Source: Tanypteryx hageni
Taxonomy: Eukaryota > Arthropoda > Insecta > Odonata > Petaluridae
Assembly (NCBI GenBank): GCA_028673005.1
Contig: CM054118.1
Location: forward strand, 64,847,401-64,911,400
DNA length: 64,000 nucleotides
Reading direction: 5' to 3'
Every line of letters begins with the position of its first letter. The stretch's first letter is position 1. This document shows, in pieces, positions 33,701 through 44,523 of the stretch. Below the pieces are notes generated by a model. The model was not told the origin of the DNA. It searched no databases and was given only the letters and a program-made list of their open reading frames with translations. The position numbers and the translations under genes were made by a program.

Positions 33701-34753
33701 GCGGTATTCGGGCAGATACAGCGATTCGAAGAACTAAGTTAGAAAACAAAAACGACAACTGAATTTACTTTAAACGTCACATGCGACACAACGGCTCTTC
33801 AAGTTGTTTTTAGGAAAGCGAGATTAAAAATTCGTATCGCTGGAATCCGTAGTTTTGTTGACGCATTGGTGAGGACGCTATTTTGAAATTGCTTCCATTT
33901 CAGCAAAGACGTTATCCAGAGGAAGTCAGAGTATCTAGGGATGAGCTTGCAAGGAATGGGTGGAGGGAAACAAAGAAAGCAGGGGAGAGGGAAACCATTA
34001 AAGGCAGGAATAATGGATGTCATAGGAGACAAGGAGCTGGGAGGGTCGCGTGACGCGCTGATGGAATTGATATCGGGAGGAGTAGAATTGCGAGGAATCG
34101 CGTCGCAATAAAGTTCAAGACTTGAGGCTTCGCATCTACCATGAGGTAAAACTGAGATGGGAAAACTACGGCTCAAGAAACTACGATGAAAAATCGATTT
34201 GAGAAATTTAACACGCACAATATCATATTTGTTAGTTAGAATTTTGGCCATAAAAAACCCCGGAGAAGTTTTAGCAATAAAATTGTATGGAATTGATCTT
34301 TATCATATCTCAGAGACTCTTCATATCCAATTACAATCCTTATTCCAACAACCAAAGCAATTACGAATGTATCTTTTAAAAAATTGCTCACCCTTCGCAT
34401 AGTCCCGCTTAGGTAATATAACGCGCCAACAATATGTTATCTGCGAACTTGAATTAGGGGCATAGTAGTAAAAAATTGAAAGAAGAATGGGTGGTAATAT
34501 GAATTGACTGAACTAATTTTTCATTATCCCAAACTGCTTGGTATTTCGCCGTATTTCAATCTACGACATATCAAAATGATTATTTTGGCCGTAGTATCCA
34601 AACGTGTAGCTAGAAAGATTTCATATGTGCAACGATAAAATTTTTTATAAATCTTTAAAAAATGTTTAGCAAAATTGTAACAGGATATAATCTTAGTCTT
34701 TGACGAAGTTGAAACGATCGATCAGGCGTTAAAATCTTTCGAATGGCACTCAC
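30713..34753. other. Intron between exons A and B, nothing firmly recognised
   Basis: 4 kb, AT-rich. Small ORFs at 31523-32095 and 33799-34251 lack recognisable motifs and splice context. A short hairpin (TCTTCTACAATTCCACAA / TTGTGGAAGA) lies at 33337-33372. Confidence 0.35.
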
Positions 34754-34840
34754 CAATCACAGAGCCCACCAGAGTGTCTTCGGAGACAAAGAAGCTCTCA
34801 GTGGATCCACCGCCCTCCAAGTAGCACCTTGAATCCCCCA
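34754..34840 (-). CDS. Cadherin exon A (start of EC1)
   Basis: This is the most upstream exon recognised. The acceptor is TTTTTTGCAG and the donor GTGAGTGCC. It enters in phase 2 and leaves after one base of a Gly codon. It encodes residues 1-28: an N-terminal Cys (DSRCYLEGG), then a strand-A segment ending in EDTLVGSVI, typical of an EC1 start. There is no initiator Met, so at least one further 5' exon with the signal peptide must exist. I could not place it in 34841-64000. Confidence 0.85.
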
Positions 34841-35107
34841 CTGCAAAAAAAGAGAAAGATGAAAATTTCAATTTGAAGTAAAACAAGAATTACAGTGGTT
34901 CCAGATTGTACAGCGGATTTTGGAAGACTTCCCGCCCAATACAGTTTGCACATAAAACAGGTACTTTCAAATTTGATCTTTTACGAGTGATGTAGCAAAA
35001 TAAAATTATCAAATCAAACTCTATCCTGAGTAAGTAACTTTATTGCACCTATTCACGATTTCCTATGATAAAAAATTTCGGCCGATGGAATTAATTACTT
35101 CCCAGGC

Positions 35108-35400
35108 ATGCATTGCCAAGATGAGTGCAACTTTTCCTTTCGAATTTTGCCCGAAGAAAGCGCACATAATACTTCAGAGCTAAGTTGGAGAGGAGAGCAA
35201 ACGGAGTCCGAAGCGTGTCTCCCGATTCGCGTGGCCGCGCTTGACGCGCTCGCTGACGCATTACGCGAAATGAGACGAGGAAAAGACGCGCAACGCCTAC
35301 ACAGACGCGTGCTTCGTCAATGGCCCATATCTACTATTTAGTAGTGAATGCAACCGCGCGGAGCGCTGGTGGCGCATATAGTTTCGAGAGGCGTTGGTAT
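35108..35400. other. CpG-rich block
   Basis: GC- and CpG-rich in strong contrast to its surroundings (many CGCG, GACGCG, GCGCGG words between 35215 and 35385). A 77-codon plus-strand ORF (35108-35341) has no known motif. It may be an element end or a promoter-like island. The adjacent foldback suggests an element. Confidence 0.4.
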
Positions 35401-35888
35401 AAGTTCACCCGTTCGTTTCTTCAGTATTTGTTATTATTTTTCTTCTACTGCGACTGGCAATTTGTAATACTTTAGAGCAGGGGTCGGCAATCTACGGCCC
35501 GCGGGCCACATGCGGCCCTCAAGAATGCTTTATGCGGCCCGCAAAGCTGTAATGAAAAAGTAATCAGGAAAATTTCTCATGGGCAATTTTATATTTTTTT
35601 GAGTAAAATTATGGTCTCAAAGCCTTTTCGGGTGAAGTTTTAACGCTAGTAAATTATGTAGACTTGATTTAGTTCATATAAAATAACAGAATCTCTAGAA
35701 AACTTCTGATTTATTCGCTCATCCGGCCTGCCGAGGCTTTCTTGACTCCCAATGCGGCCCTCCGAAGCATTCACAACTGCAAATTTGGCCCGCCACGCTG
35801 AAAAGGTTGCCGACCCCTGCTTTAGAGACATTTTGAGCAGAAATAATAACAAATACTGAAGAAACGAACGAATGAACTCATACCCAAC
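35394..35888. repeat. Foldback interrupted by a hAT MITE
   Basis: Arms 35394-35447 and 35838-35888 (CGTTTCTTCAGTATTTGTTA / TAACAAATACTGAAGAAACG) are inverted. The loop holds the complete MITE at 35478-35819 with its 8-bp duplication, so the foldback is older than the MITE. Confidence 0.85.
35478..35819. mobile_element. Nonautonomous hAT element (342 bp), CAGGGGTCGGCAATC
   Basis: It is a close relative of 8558-8891. The right end is GGTTGCCGACCCCTG. A perfect 8-bp duplication CTTTAGAG lies at 35470-35477 and 35820-35827. It has no ORF. Confidence 0.93.
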
Positions 35889-36309
35889 CCAAGGGTGGGA
35901 ACAAAGTCAACGCGTACAGGAAACCAACCCAAAAATTTTGGGATGGACTACATTTATATGTGATCGGCCGAGTTCACATACATATAAGATTTTCTAACCG
36001 TGTCAAGGTTTGAGGATTAACTACGGATTATCGGTCTAGTTTACATTTGCCCGGTTTTTAACCTTGGCTCCTCAAAGGGGTCTCAGGGTTTCCGCAAATG
36101 TTTGTTAAAAATTCCTATATCTTATAATAATTTTCGATTTTTGTCCGTCCGAAGCTTTTCTGACGTTATCGACTATGTTGGCACTTTTTAATGTGTTTGA
36201 ACAAACTTCGCGATTAAATTGAATTTTGAATTTTTGCATGAATACTCGATTTACATATTGACGAAAAAAAATTCCAAAAAAGTCCTGGGGTCGACTCCAC
36301 GGAAAACAT

Positions 36310-36780
36310 TTCCATTTCCCATAAGATAACACAAAACAAAAGTGGAATACTCCTTTAGCCAAAACAAACAAGTTGTTTTGGCTAAAGGAGTATTCCACTT
36401 TTGTTTGTTTTGGCCAAAGTTATTGAGCTACTATAATTATAAGATAACACGTTAAAATAGACTTTTCGACGCGCAGGCTTTAAGTCTTTTTCAGATTAAA
36501 ATTAGAGAGAGTTAAACTAAGAGCTTCGGATCTGAATCATTTTGAAGAACAAATTATTAAGTTTCTTATTCTGTTCATCTTTTTTCGCATTCGGTTCGAA
36601 ATCGCTCATGCTAAACGTTTAATTCACAGATTTTGGGGAAATCTTGCCATTTTAACGGGATGTTGCCTTTCCTACCAATTGCATTGTTAGACCTCGAAAT
36701 CCTATTGTTATTATGGGTGTAAGCTTGCTTTGGATGCTTTTAATACGAGAGAGAGGAAGGAGGAAGGAGAGGGTAATGAT
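36310..36780. repeat. Interspersed repeat, copy 2, split by the small hairpin element
   Basis: It matches 25150-25560 in order and orientation. The match is interrupted at ATAAGATAACAC by the element at 36333-36438 and resumes after a duplicate of those 12 bases. Confidence 0.7.
36333..36438. mobile_element. Small hairpin element, copy 2 (about 106 bp)
   Basis: Arms GTGGAATACTCCTTTAGCCA and TGGCTAAAGGAGTATTCCAC are a perfect 24-base stem together with flanking AAAC/GTTT, followed by GGCCAAAGTTATTGAGCTAC. Target duplication ATAAGATAACAC lies at 36321-36332 and 36439-36450. The paralogous empty site at about 25176-25190 contains one copy of those 12 bases, which proves insertion. Confidence 0.88.
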
Positions 36781-36789
36781 TTAATAGCA

Positions 36790-37892
36790 ACCAAAGTAAA
36801 CAACATTCGTAAATTATTATATTGAAAGACAAACTGAAAACGCATTTTTGTAAGGTCATCAAAGTTATTTCTTGTGCCCGTGGTTGTATCTCAATGGCGA
36901 ATCCATCATAGAATCAAGGTAGACTGCTTTTCAAGAATATTTGGCGTAATCGACCAGATTTATTAAAATAGAAATTACTCCGAGTGCACCATAAGCCCTG
37001 AATTTTTGTTCCCCATTCCTTAATTACGCAAGCGATGTTTACATTAACATTTACTATTTTATCTATTGTATTGTGAAGTTTTACCATTAATATAATTACG
37101 TATTAACGCCTTACTTAATATTTACATGCACCGAAGCCTTTAAAGCAGCAATAAAACTATGTGGATTATGTGAATAGTATTAGCCAAAACGTAAAAAATA
37201 TACAACATCTTGGTTACCGAACACCTGTGTGTAGATGTATCGATTATTATTGTGAGAAATCTTTCAATGTTAATGGTAAAAGATTACAATGTTCTAATAT
37301 TCTTTAAAAGTCATTTAACTCACTTTAAAAGTATTCATAAACTATATTTAGGCATGACTCCATTTATACCCTTTATCTTGGCGTTGGCTATTCTTCCTCA
37401 ACGGCACGCTAAGGCGTGAATTTTCCTTGCATTAATCTTTACGTGGCTGTCTCTCTTTGAAGAGGACAGCAATTAAGAAATTTAGCTTTGTTGCCACCTG
37501 GAAAATGGTAATCTAAACCGATAAATTTTGCGCTTAAAGAAAACTTTCGAGCGACTTCGCATGTAATACGACAAAACATGAACATATTTAAAATATTCAG
37601 TCTTTTGTGCGTAAAATAAGCCATTTCTCGTGATCGTAAGTTAACATATAGGCATATTTATATCCACATCAGTGAAGGGCGGCTTGGCATTTTGTGGTTT
37701 CTCCACACTATTTTTCCATGCATTCTTATGGAAATAGTATTACGTTGACCCTACGGGGTATAAGAGATCCCACGCTCTGCAAACCTAGACTAAAACCTTC
37801 CTCTGGTCCATGGCATGGCCCATGAAACTTTTGAATTTGACAGCTCTTATAGTGTCCGAGTTATTAGCGCACAAACATTCTCTTTTATATCA
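36790..37892. other. Intergenic sequence, nothing recognised
   Basis: AT-rich; no supported feature. Confidence 0.4.
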
Positions 37893-38355
37893 TCATCATC
37901 ATAGGTAGTCTGTCCGTAGACAGGTCCGTGATTATTCTTGGTTAAACCTGGTTCTCCATATACTCCTATTTTCCGCTGTCCTCTTCATATCTTGATAGCT
38001 CTCTTTCCCTTTCAAATCGTCTATCAGCTGAAACCTTTTCCTACCTCTTTCCCTTTTCCCATCTAGTTTTCCTTCTAACACATCTTTAATCATACTCTCT
38101 CTCCTCAGGCAATGTCCAACCCAGTTTGCCTTCCTCTTTCTGAAAGTCTGTATAATCATTCGCTTCTCTCCTATTCTTCGTAGCACTTCATCGTTTTTCA
38201 TCCTATCTGTCCATTTTATCTTCAGCATTCTCCTCCAAGTCCACATTTCAAAGCTTTCCAAGTATTTGATGTCAGTTTTCGTTAGCGTCCATGTTTCTGC
38301 CCCATACAATGCTATACTCCATACGTAGCATTTTATCAACTTCTTGCGGATATCT
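37893..38355 (-). pseudogene. RTE/L1-type LINE 3' fragment, LINE family 2, copy 1
   Basis: The minus strand encodes the C-terminal region after the reverse transcriptase: YGAETWTLTK, LESFEMWTWRRMLKI, NWVGHCLRRESMIKDVLEGK and GKRERGRKR. These motifs follow the polymerase in RTE/L1-like elements (often annotated as craniofacial development protein 2-like). The tail is (ATG)n. The ORF is open for 135 codons but lacks the polymerase and endonuclease. Related pieces lie at 49868-50085 and 55571-55660. Confidence 0.85.
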
Positions 38356-38895
38356 TCCCTTATACTCTTTTATATATTAGATAATAATATTGTATATGAC
38401 AAATATTACAAGGATAAAAGGCAATGAAGAAAAAAATCCCGAATAGAAGACCAGGGTTCGACTGCAGGGTATAATTTCTATTCCTCATAAGAAAACCTTC
38501 TCAAATCTCACAAGTATTTACGAGAGCAAAATTTAAACAATTATTGATAATTTTATTTACGATTCAAATAGAATAGCTGTAATGTATAAATTATGTTTCA
38601 TTTCCGGATGAAAACAGGGTAGAACGAGTACCACCATAGTATGTATAATTTTGCAATTATTTTAAAAATTACAAGTAATAATAAATAAATTACATTCTGC
38701 GCATGTCGGGTAACAGCAACTTGAATTTAATTTTTTCACATTGTTGTTTTCAAAGATATTGAGGTCCCGCGAAAAAGTTGAGTTTGAAAAAGGGTTCCGC
38801 GGTCTAAAAAAGCTTGAAAAGCATTATCCTGCACTGTGACTGTTGAAGATGGAGGAAATTAACTATGGCTTTCCCATTCGTGCATCTCATTCTCA

Positions 38896-38965
38896 GTGTC
38901 GAGAGCTCAGTTGTTGAGCATCCATTCTGCAAGTGTAAGACCCGGGTTCGACTCCCGGTCAAGTT
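38896..38965 (+). tRNA. Degenerate tRNA-like sequence, loop triplet TGC
   Basis: D arm GCTC-AGTTGTT-GAGC and T arm CCGGG-TTCGACT-CCCGG (B box GGTTCGACTCC) are intact, but the acceptor stem pairs poorly and the anticodon stem has a mismatch. The loop triplet TGC would be Ala. The core GCAAGTG(G/T) is shared with the other tRNA-like sequences here. Most likely a repeat. Confidence 0.3.
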
Positions 38966-39141
38966 CATAATTTACTCTCTTTATCGTGACTCTGTACGGG
39001 ATTGCTAGCAGATGAGCATTATAATGTGTTACTTTTCAAATACCATTAGAAATAATATGCGAAACATTTTTATATTCTAGCAAGCTGGATTAGTGCTCAC
39101 ATTTATAGCTATAGGTATTAAAATAAGTTATCCTTCCCGGT

Positions 39142-39368
39142 AGGTCGCCCGGCCCCCTGTTTGAGTGGTTTGAGGAGACCGCGCAAAGTCAGCATTCCGT
39201 CCTTCGGAAGGGACGTTAAGCCGTTGGACCCCTTGGTGCTCTTCGTTAAGAGTAAGCTAATGCCGGTACCGGGTTTCCCTCCTCCCTTGTGATTGTGTTC
39301 GGTGTGGAAGAAGCTATGGCTATAATAATCCAAGAGGTTGATTAGCCAAAAATAAACAAACACACACA
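39142..39368 (+). mobile_element. SINE-like retroposon (227 bp) with 13-bp target duplication
   Basis: It is flanked by TATCCTTCCCGGT at 39129-39141 and 39369-39381. Inside is a GC-rich body with the hairpin GTCCTTCGGAAGGGAC followed by GTTAAGCCGTTGG, then an A/C-rich tail ending AAACAAACACACACA. Long duplication plus simple tail is the hallmark of LINE-mediated retroposition. I see no clear A/B boxes, so the head type is unknown. Confidence 0.8.
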
Positions 39369-39381
39369 TATCCTTCCCGGT

Positions 39382-40354
39382 GACTCAACAATGCATAATT
39401 TTTGATATTTTTAGAGGAATTAAAAATTGAAGATGAGAACTTGCAACTGATCGCTTCCTTTAGAATTCTTTTACCGTTAATAAATTCCGGCGTTAAAAAC
39501 GCATAATTGTACGTCATTTTACGGTGGGCCTCTCTTAATGTTTGGAAAGTTTTCCATTGACTCGCACGGGATGACCCTTTCAAGATATGTGTTGGAGATT
39601 CAAATGTGTTGATTGTGACAGAGTGGAATTTCTGCAACATTTTCGCTTTACAAAGTGATCGCATGTAATATTTTCCTTTCGCGGTAAGACACCAAAACAG
39701 AGGTTAAAGACGCCACCGCACCCTTGTATAGAATGATCCTTTGAAATGTTGAGAACTTGTATAAGGGCGGCGTCGCTTCTTTCTTCGGAGAAAGTTTCTC
39801 TCCTCATCTCTCTTTCTTTCTTTCCCCCCTGCCCATTGTCCCCTTGCCATTATTCTTCGCTCCATTTATCCCCATTATCATCCATTTGCCATTGTTTATA
39901 TTCAGAGCAACTTTTTCATGCTATAACGACAACCGGGGCAGCGAAATCGCCGTTTCGCTTTCCCCTTCGCAGCCAGACGGCGTGTTGCGCAAACAATCGA
40001 ACGTGAAATTTCACTTAAAACATCAACACATGTGATGAATCCTGATACACTTGATATTTCGAATATTTTAATTTTGGTGTTCAACCTTTCACATTAGTAG
40101 CCCTATCGCGTATCACGGGAAGAAAACAAAATGTAAAACTTTGGTTTTAAATGGCGGCATGAAGAATATTTTTGGTTTTAAAAATGACGTTTGATTATAC
40201 CTGTATATTATAAAGGCATTAATTCGTATTACGTATCTAGCTAAACTTTTTCTGAATCGAATGATTGAAATTTCTCATATAGTATTTTATGCGTATTGGA
40301 CCTGAGGTATAGCCAAAGATAAACAACACGTGCATTGCACCTGTACTGTAATAT
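39382..40354. other. Intergenic sequence, nothing recognised
   Basis: ORFs at 39580-40035 on both strands have no motif and include a pyrimidine-rich run; treated as chance. Confidence 0.35.
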
Positions 40355-40650
40355 TCAGTCCTTACAGATCATATAAGAGTTGGGAGAGAAATTTATGGTA
40401 TTTAATTGTTGCATTACGGATGCCATTTAACGAGATGCGAGTATATGTTTATTAAAGTAATTATGTAAAGTGGAAGTTCTAATTGACGGATGCAGTTAAA
40501 AATCACAATATGGCGATAAACTTTAATAATGATCACTCCTACTTAAGTTAATTAAAATCCGTCCAACGGTTTAGGAGATGAAAGTTACGACGGACGGACG
40601 AGACGTGCCCATAAGGCGTTCCGCTATTACCGCTTCGTTGGTAAAGAACT
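40355..40650. repeat. About 300-bp repeat with AAGGCGTTCC hairpin end, copy 2
   Basis: The reverse-orientation counterpart of 24046-24385, ending GACGGACGGACGAGACGTGCCC then ATAAGGCGTTCCGC..GGTAAAGAACTC. Confidence 0.7.
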
Positions 40651-41756
40651 CTTAATAAAGGAGAAAACTGCTCTGAAGATAAAAAATCAGAATAGAAGTT
40701 TAATAACTACGAATTGTTGACAGAGTGAGAAAGTTGATTTAGAAAATTCGGTAAGCAACTTAGTACATAATAACACTAAATAAAATAACTACAGTACCTT
40801 GGCTTCGATTCGTAGAGTTATCATAAGGTGATGATATATTGTTACTTATCGTTTTTTGTAAAATTAAATTTATTGAAAGTAAAAGTCCAAAATTTACGGT
40901 TTTCTTGATCACTTTCATCAGAAAGTCCTCTTTCAAATTAACACAAAAATGAAACCAGATATGCTAAGAGATTAGAGCAGAAGAAAATCTCTTCGTTAGT
41001 AAAAGAAGAGGTTACTTATTTTACTAACGTGTTGCATATTAAAGATAAAAATAAAATGAAAGGAACGCAGGATAAAGAAAAAACGAAGGAAAAAGGTATG
41101 AACGAATGTTAACGTGGAGCATTAGGAACAGTTGAAGGCCATTAATTCGCGCAATGATTCGCGTCTTAAGCTGGAATGGCAATAAAGGAACATATGCTCC
41201 GAGTTAATGAAATAAATTAGTTTCTCGTTTTCATGCTTGATTAGAAGGATGACGAATGCAGAAACAGAATGAGAATCATAATAAGATTTCAAATTAGAAT
41301 TTAAATAAAAAAGATAAACTAGCAATTAAAATGGGTCTCCCATTATTCCATTGCCGATTGACTGATGACTTTTCCTTTTAATCGTGTACAATAGTCTTCC
41401 CTTCAACATCGCCATCATCTTTTTCTTTTCCATTAATTCCGTTAATTGTTCGTGCCCTTTCACGGTCACGGCGCAAAAGGGTAGTCTCCTGGGATGAAAA
41501 TTTTCTCAATCCTTTTCCATGAAAGACTCTCTGCTATATTTCAAGATAGAGTTTAATCTATACAGTAGTTTGTGAGTACACTTGAGGCCGAACAAGTTTC
41601 ATGTTCTTTTATATTACTGATGAAATGCTGACGTGGAATATTGGAATTTCTGGGGAGTATGAACGATTTTTTGTTTGTAATATTTACCCAAAACGAATAA
41701 ATTAGCCATTGTTGTTTTTTTTTCCTGGAACATCTGTTGAAAATCGCGCATTGTTA
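40651..41756. other. Intergenic sequence, nothing recognised
   Basis: AT-rich; no supported feature. Confidence 0.4.
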
Positions 41757-42170
41757 GGCGTTCTTTACAAAAAATTAAAAAATAACGCCTTATGGTCAGG
41801 TCGTGTCCGTCTGTCCGTCCGCATGTTTCATCTGCGAAACTACTAGGCGGTTGTTCATGAAATTTGGTATTTAAGGCATAAGGGCATAGAAAATAAGAAA
41901 ATTATATAAATAGTTAACGGGAGTGCCACTTTACTGGTTACAAAAAATGACATTTTCTTTATATCTCGCAAAATATTACTTGTAACAAAAGTCTTCAACC
42001 AAAAATTGCAGAACTTAGTCAAATAGCATCTGCATTGATCAGTACATTGTTATCGAAGTAGTAGCCGATTTCAAGAACTATAATTTTGAATTCTAATGCC
42101 TTATATATTACCTGGTCTGATGTTTCATATGGCGTTTCGTAGATTTGCGATAGGCGTGTGGCCTGATTTG

Positions 42171-43361
42171 CGGCTTTTTACCAAAGTTTGTCAACACATA
42201 CACTGGGGAAGCAATTTGTAAAGTTATTGATGACTTTATTAAAGACAATAGCTTGGATTGGAATCGTTGTGTTGGAATAATAACGGATGGCGCAAGAGCC
42301 ATGATTGGTTCTAAGAAAGGAGTTGTTGCACGTATTCAAGCCATGGAAGATTCTCCTTCTTCCATGTTCAAGCTGTTGCGCCAGAAGCAAAATCCACACA
42401 TAACTGTGTACATAGAGAAGCATTCGCCATCCAGAATATTCCCGCAGATCTAAAATTAAGTGCTTGATGAATCTATAAAAGGCCGTTCTCTGAATGCACG
42501 TCTTTTTTCTCAGCTTTGTGAAGAAATGGGCAGTGATCATACACAACTTCTATTTCATACTGAAGTGCGATGGCTTTCTCCTGGAAAAGTCCTCAATCGC
42601 CTATTTGAGCTGCGAGATGAACTTGAAAATTTTCTAGACAACACCTTTAATCTGCGGGACCGTTTACATGACTGGAGATGGCCATGTAAATTAGCATACC
42701 TTGCAGATGTCTTTGCCCATTTAAACAATGTCATTCTATCCATACAAGGAAAAATAATAACTATATTTCATGTTCATGACAAAGTGAACTCCATGATTGC
42801 CAAATTGCAACTGTGGCATAAACGCCTTAATCGTGGAGATTTAAATTCCTTTCCATCTCTTTACGATTTAGTAATACAATCAGATAACAAACTTGAAGAT
42901 GATATGTTACAAAACATAAAACAACATTTGGAAAGTTTGCAGAAAAATCTAAGTAAATATTTCCCTGAATTGGAAAAAAATTTGAATGAATAAGGAACCC
43001 TTTCATTATCACTGTTCAATCATTGCCGAATAACATGACAAATTCAGAAGAAGAACGGCTCTTGGAATTGGCTGCAGATGGCTTCTTGAAAAGAAAATTT
43101 GAGCAAAATACACTGTCATCATTTTGGTTGAGCGTTAGTTCTGAATATTCATCAATGTCTGACAAAGCTATTAAGAATCTTCTACCCTTCCCGACTTCGT
43201 ATTTATGCGAAGTCGGATTCTCTGCGGTGGATAGCATCAAAACAAAAAAACGAAACCGTCTTATTGACTTAAAACCCCATCTTCGTATGGAAATCACAAA
43301 CATCGACCCGGATATCCCTGCATTGGTGTCTGATCAAAAGCAGTACCATACCTCGCACTAA
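42171..43361 (+). pseudogene. Broken hAT-type transposase (ZBED5/SCAND3/GTF2IRD2-like)
   Basis: Reading frames give the typical segments of this hAT group: GIITDGARAMIGSKKGVVARI (catalytic-core strand), VHREAFAIQNIPADLK, HTEVRWLSPGKVLNRLFELR, WRWPCKLAYLADVFAHLNN and, near the end, FPTSYLCEVGFSA with KTKKRNRL, the C-terminal dimerisation region. Two breaks interrupt it: stops and a frameshift around 42452-42475, and a stop plus frameshift at about 42991-42993. The BED zinc finger and the first catalytic part are missing, so it cannot be functional. It belongs to the transposase type expected to mobilise CAGGGGT-type hAT MITEs, but its own inverted ends are not identifiable here. Confidence 0.85.
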
Positions 43362-44143
43362 ACGATGCGAACCTACTATTTCGGAATGCATTTAATGCTA
43401 TAATTTTATTTCCAATTACGGATTTTCAATATCCGTTTGAAGGATAAAATTGATCCGCGTGTAATTTTGTATGAACACTTCTTCAGAAAGCACGATCCAA
43501 ATGTTAGATAACGCTGCTGTACATGCGCTAAAAACTGGGGTATATATACTTCAGTGAACTACCTCCATACATTAGCTGGTCCGATGTTTCATATGGCATT
43601 TCGCAGGCATGTGGCCTGAACTGAACTCTATAAGTGCAAGGCAAAGGCAAAGAGTGTTGACGCGTCCACTCCGCCGATGACTATGACCACTTTTCTTCGA
43701 ATTTTATTCGTTCATTTCGTTATAATTCTTTAATTTTTAAGATTTTTATATCTCCGAAGGTCGTAAAGTCGTAAATTTTGAAAGTACATGCCTGTTATTC
43801 TTGAAAAGTTTGAGTTTCGAAAAATTTACCGATGCGGTTAGGCAACGGTTAAAGAAATATAAAACGTGCTAATTTTATCCATGTTCATGGATAACGCCAT
43901 ACTTTTTTATACATAGTTTTGGTTTCCAAGTCTTCACCTTAAGAAAAATAACCCTCAATTGCCGAATTAAAGACAAAGATTCAGTTCATAGCCATAAGAA
44001 AGGATTTTTCTATGGATTCTGCAAGTGAAATCGGCTCTATTACTTGGTACAAATAAGAGACTACACATCTGAAACTCAGGAAGGGTTAAGGCATATTTTA
44101 TCATTTCACTTTTATCGAATTATAAATCATTTTGAAGAAACAT

Positions 44144-44466
44144 TCCACTGCAATTAAGGAGGATGTTTTTCAATGTGTCATCGGCGGCGACTGATGATTC
44201 GAAAATAACCTCTGCGGCGAGGTTGCCGTGATGAAATTCTGCTACTGTCAATCAAAGCATCGGGATATTATGTCGATATGAAAATGAGATTTATTCAAAG
44301 GTATTCGATAAACGAATTCGGATTAGAATGGAATTGAGGCTTACACTCCTTATTAAGCCTTACACATTTAAATTTCGTTTAATATCTTTGCTAAAAAGGC
44401 TAACATGATACAAACCAAGTTTTTGGATATGTAACTCCAAAGAAAGTGTGATAATTTTTAGAAATA
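44144..44466. repeat. Direct repeat unit, first copy (partner 45031-45358)
   Basis: About 325 bp from CATTCCACTGCAATTAAGG to GTGTGATAATTTTTAGAAA, over 95% identical by eye to 45031-45358, with inverted copies at 20933-21120 (part) and 21835-22125. Confidence 0.85.
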
Positions 44467-44523
44467 GTCAAATATCATATGTTTTGAAAATTTACAGATG
44501 AAGAAATTTAAAAGAATCTTTAA

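Larger units (their letters stand above)
472..34840 (-). other. Locus: multi-exon five-EC transmembrane cadherin
   Basis: Fourteen minus-strand exons with GT..AG borders and matching phases splice into about 611 codons (numbered here from the first complete codon of the 34754-34840 exon). The product is a single-pass calcium-dependent cell-surface adhesion protein: EC1 about 1-113, EC2 114-222, EC3 223-325, Gly-rich linker 326-346, EC4 347-454, EC5 455-563, stalk to 583, helix 585-610. Calcium motifs seen: LDKE (69-72), DANDNAP (106-112), DAD (141-143), LDYE (180-183 and 414-417), DADDQNP, DQD (254-256), NVNDWDP. Cys5 and Cys86 sit where protocadherin-15 EC1 has a disulfide, so a PCDH15/Cad99C-like relationship is inferred from memory, not from a search. 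Coding sequence is GC-rich against AT-rich introns. The 5' end and signal peptide were not found. Confidence 0.88.

Noticed and set aside
33799..34251. 150-codon minus-strand ORF
   Set aside because: No recognisable domain and no exon-like composition; probably chance.
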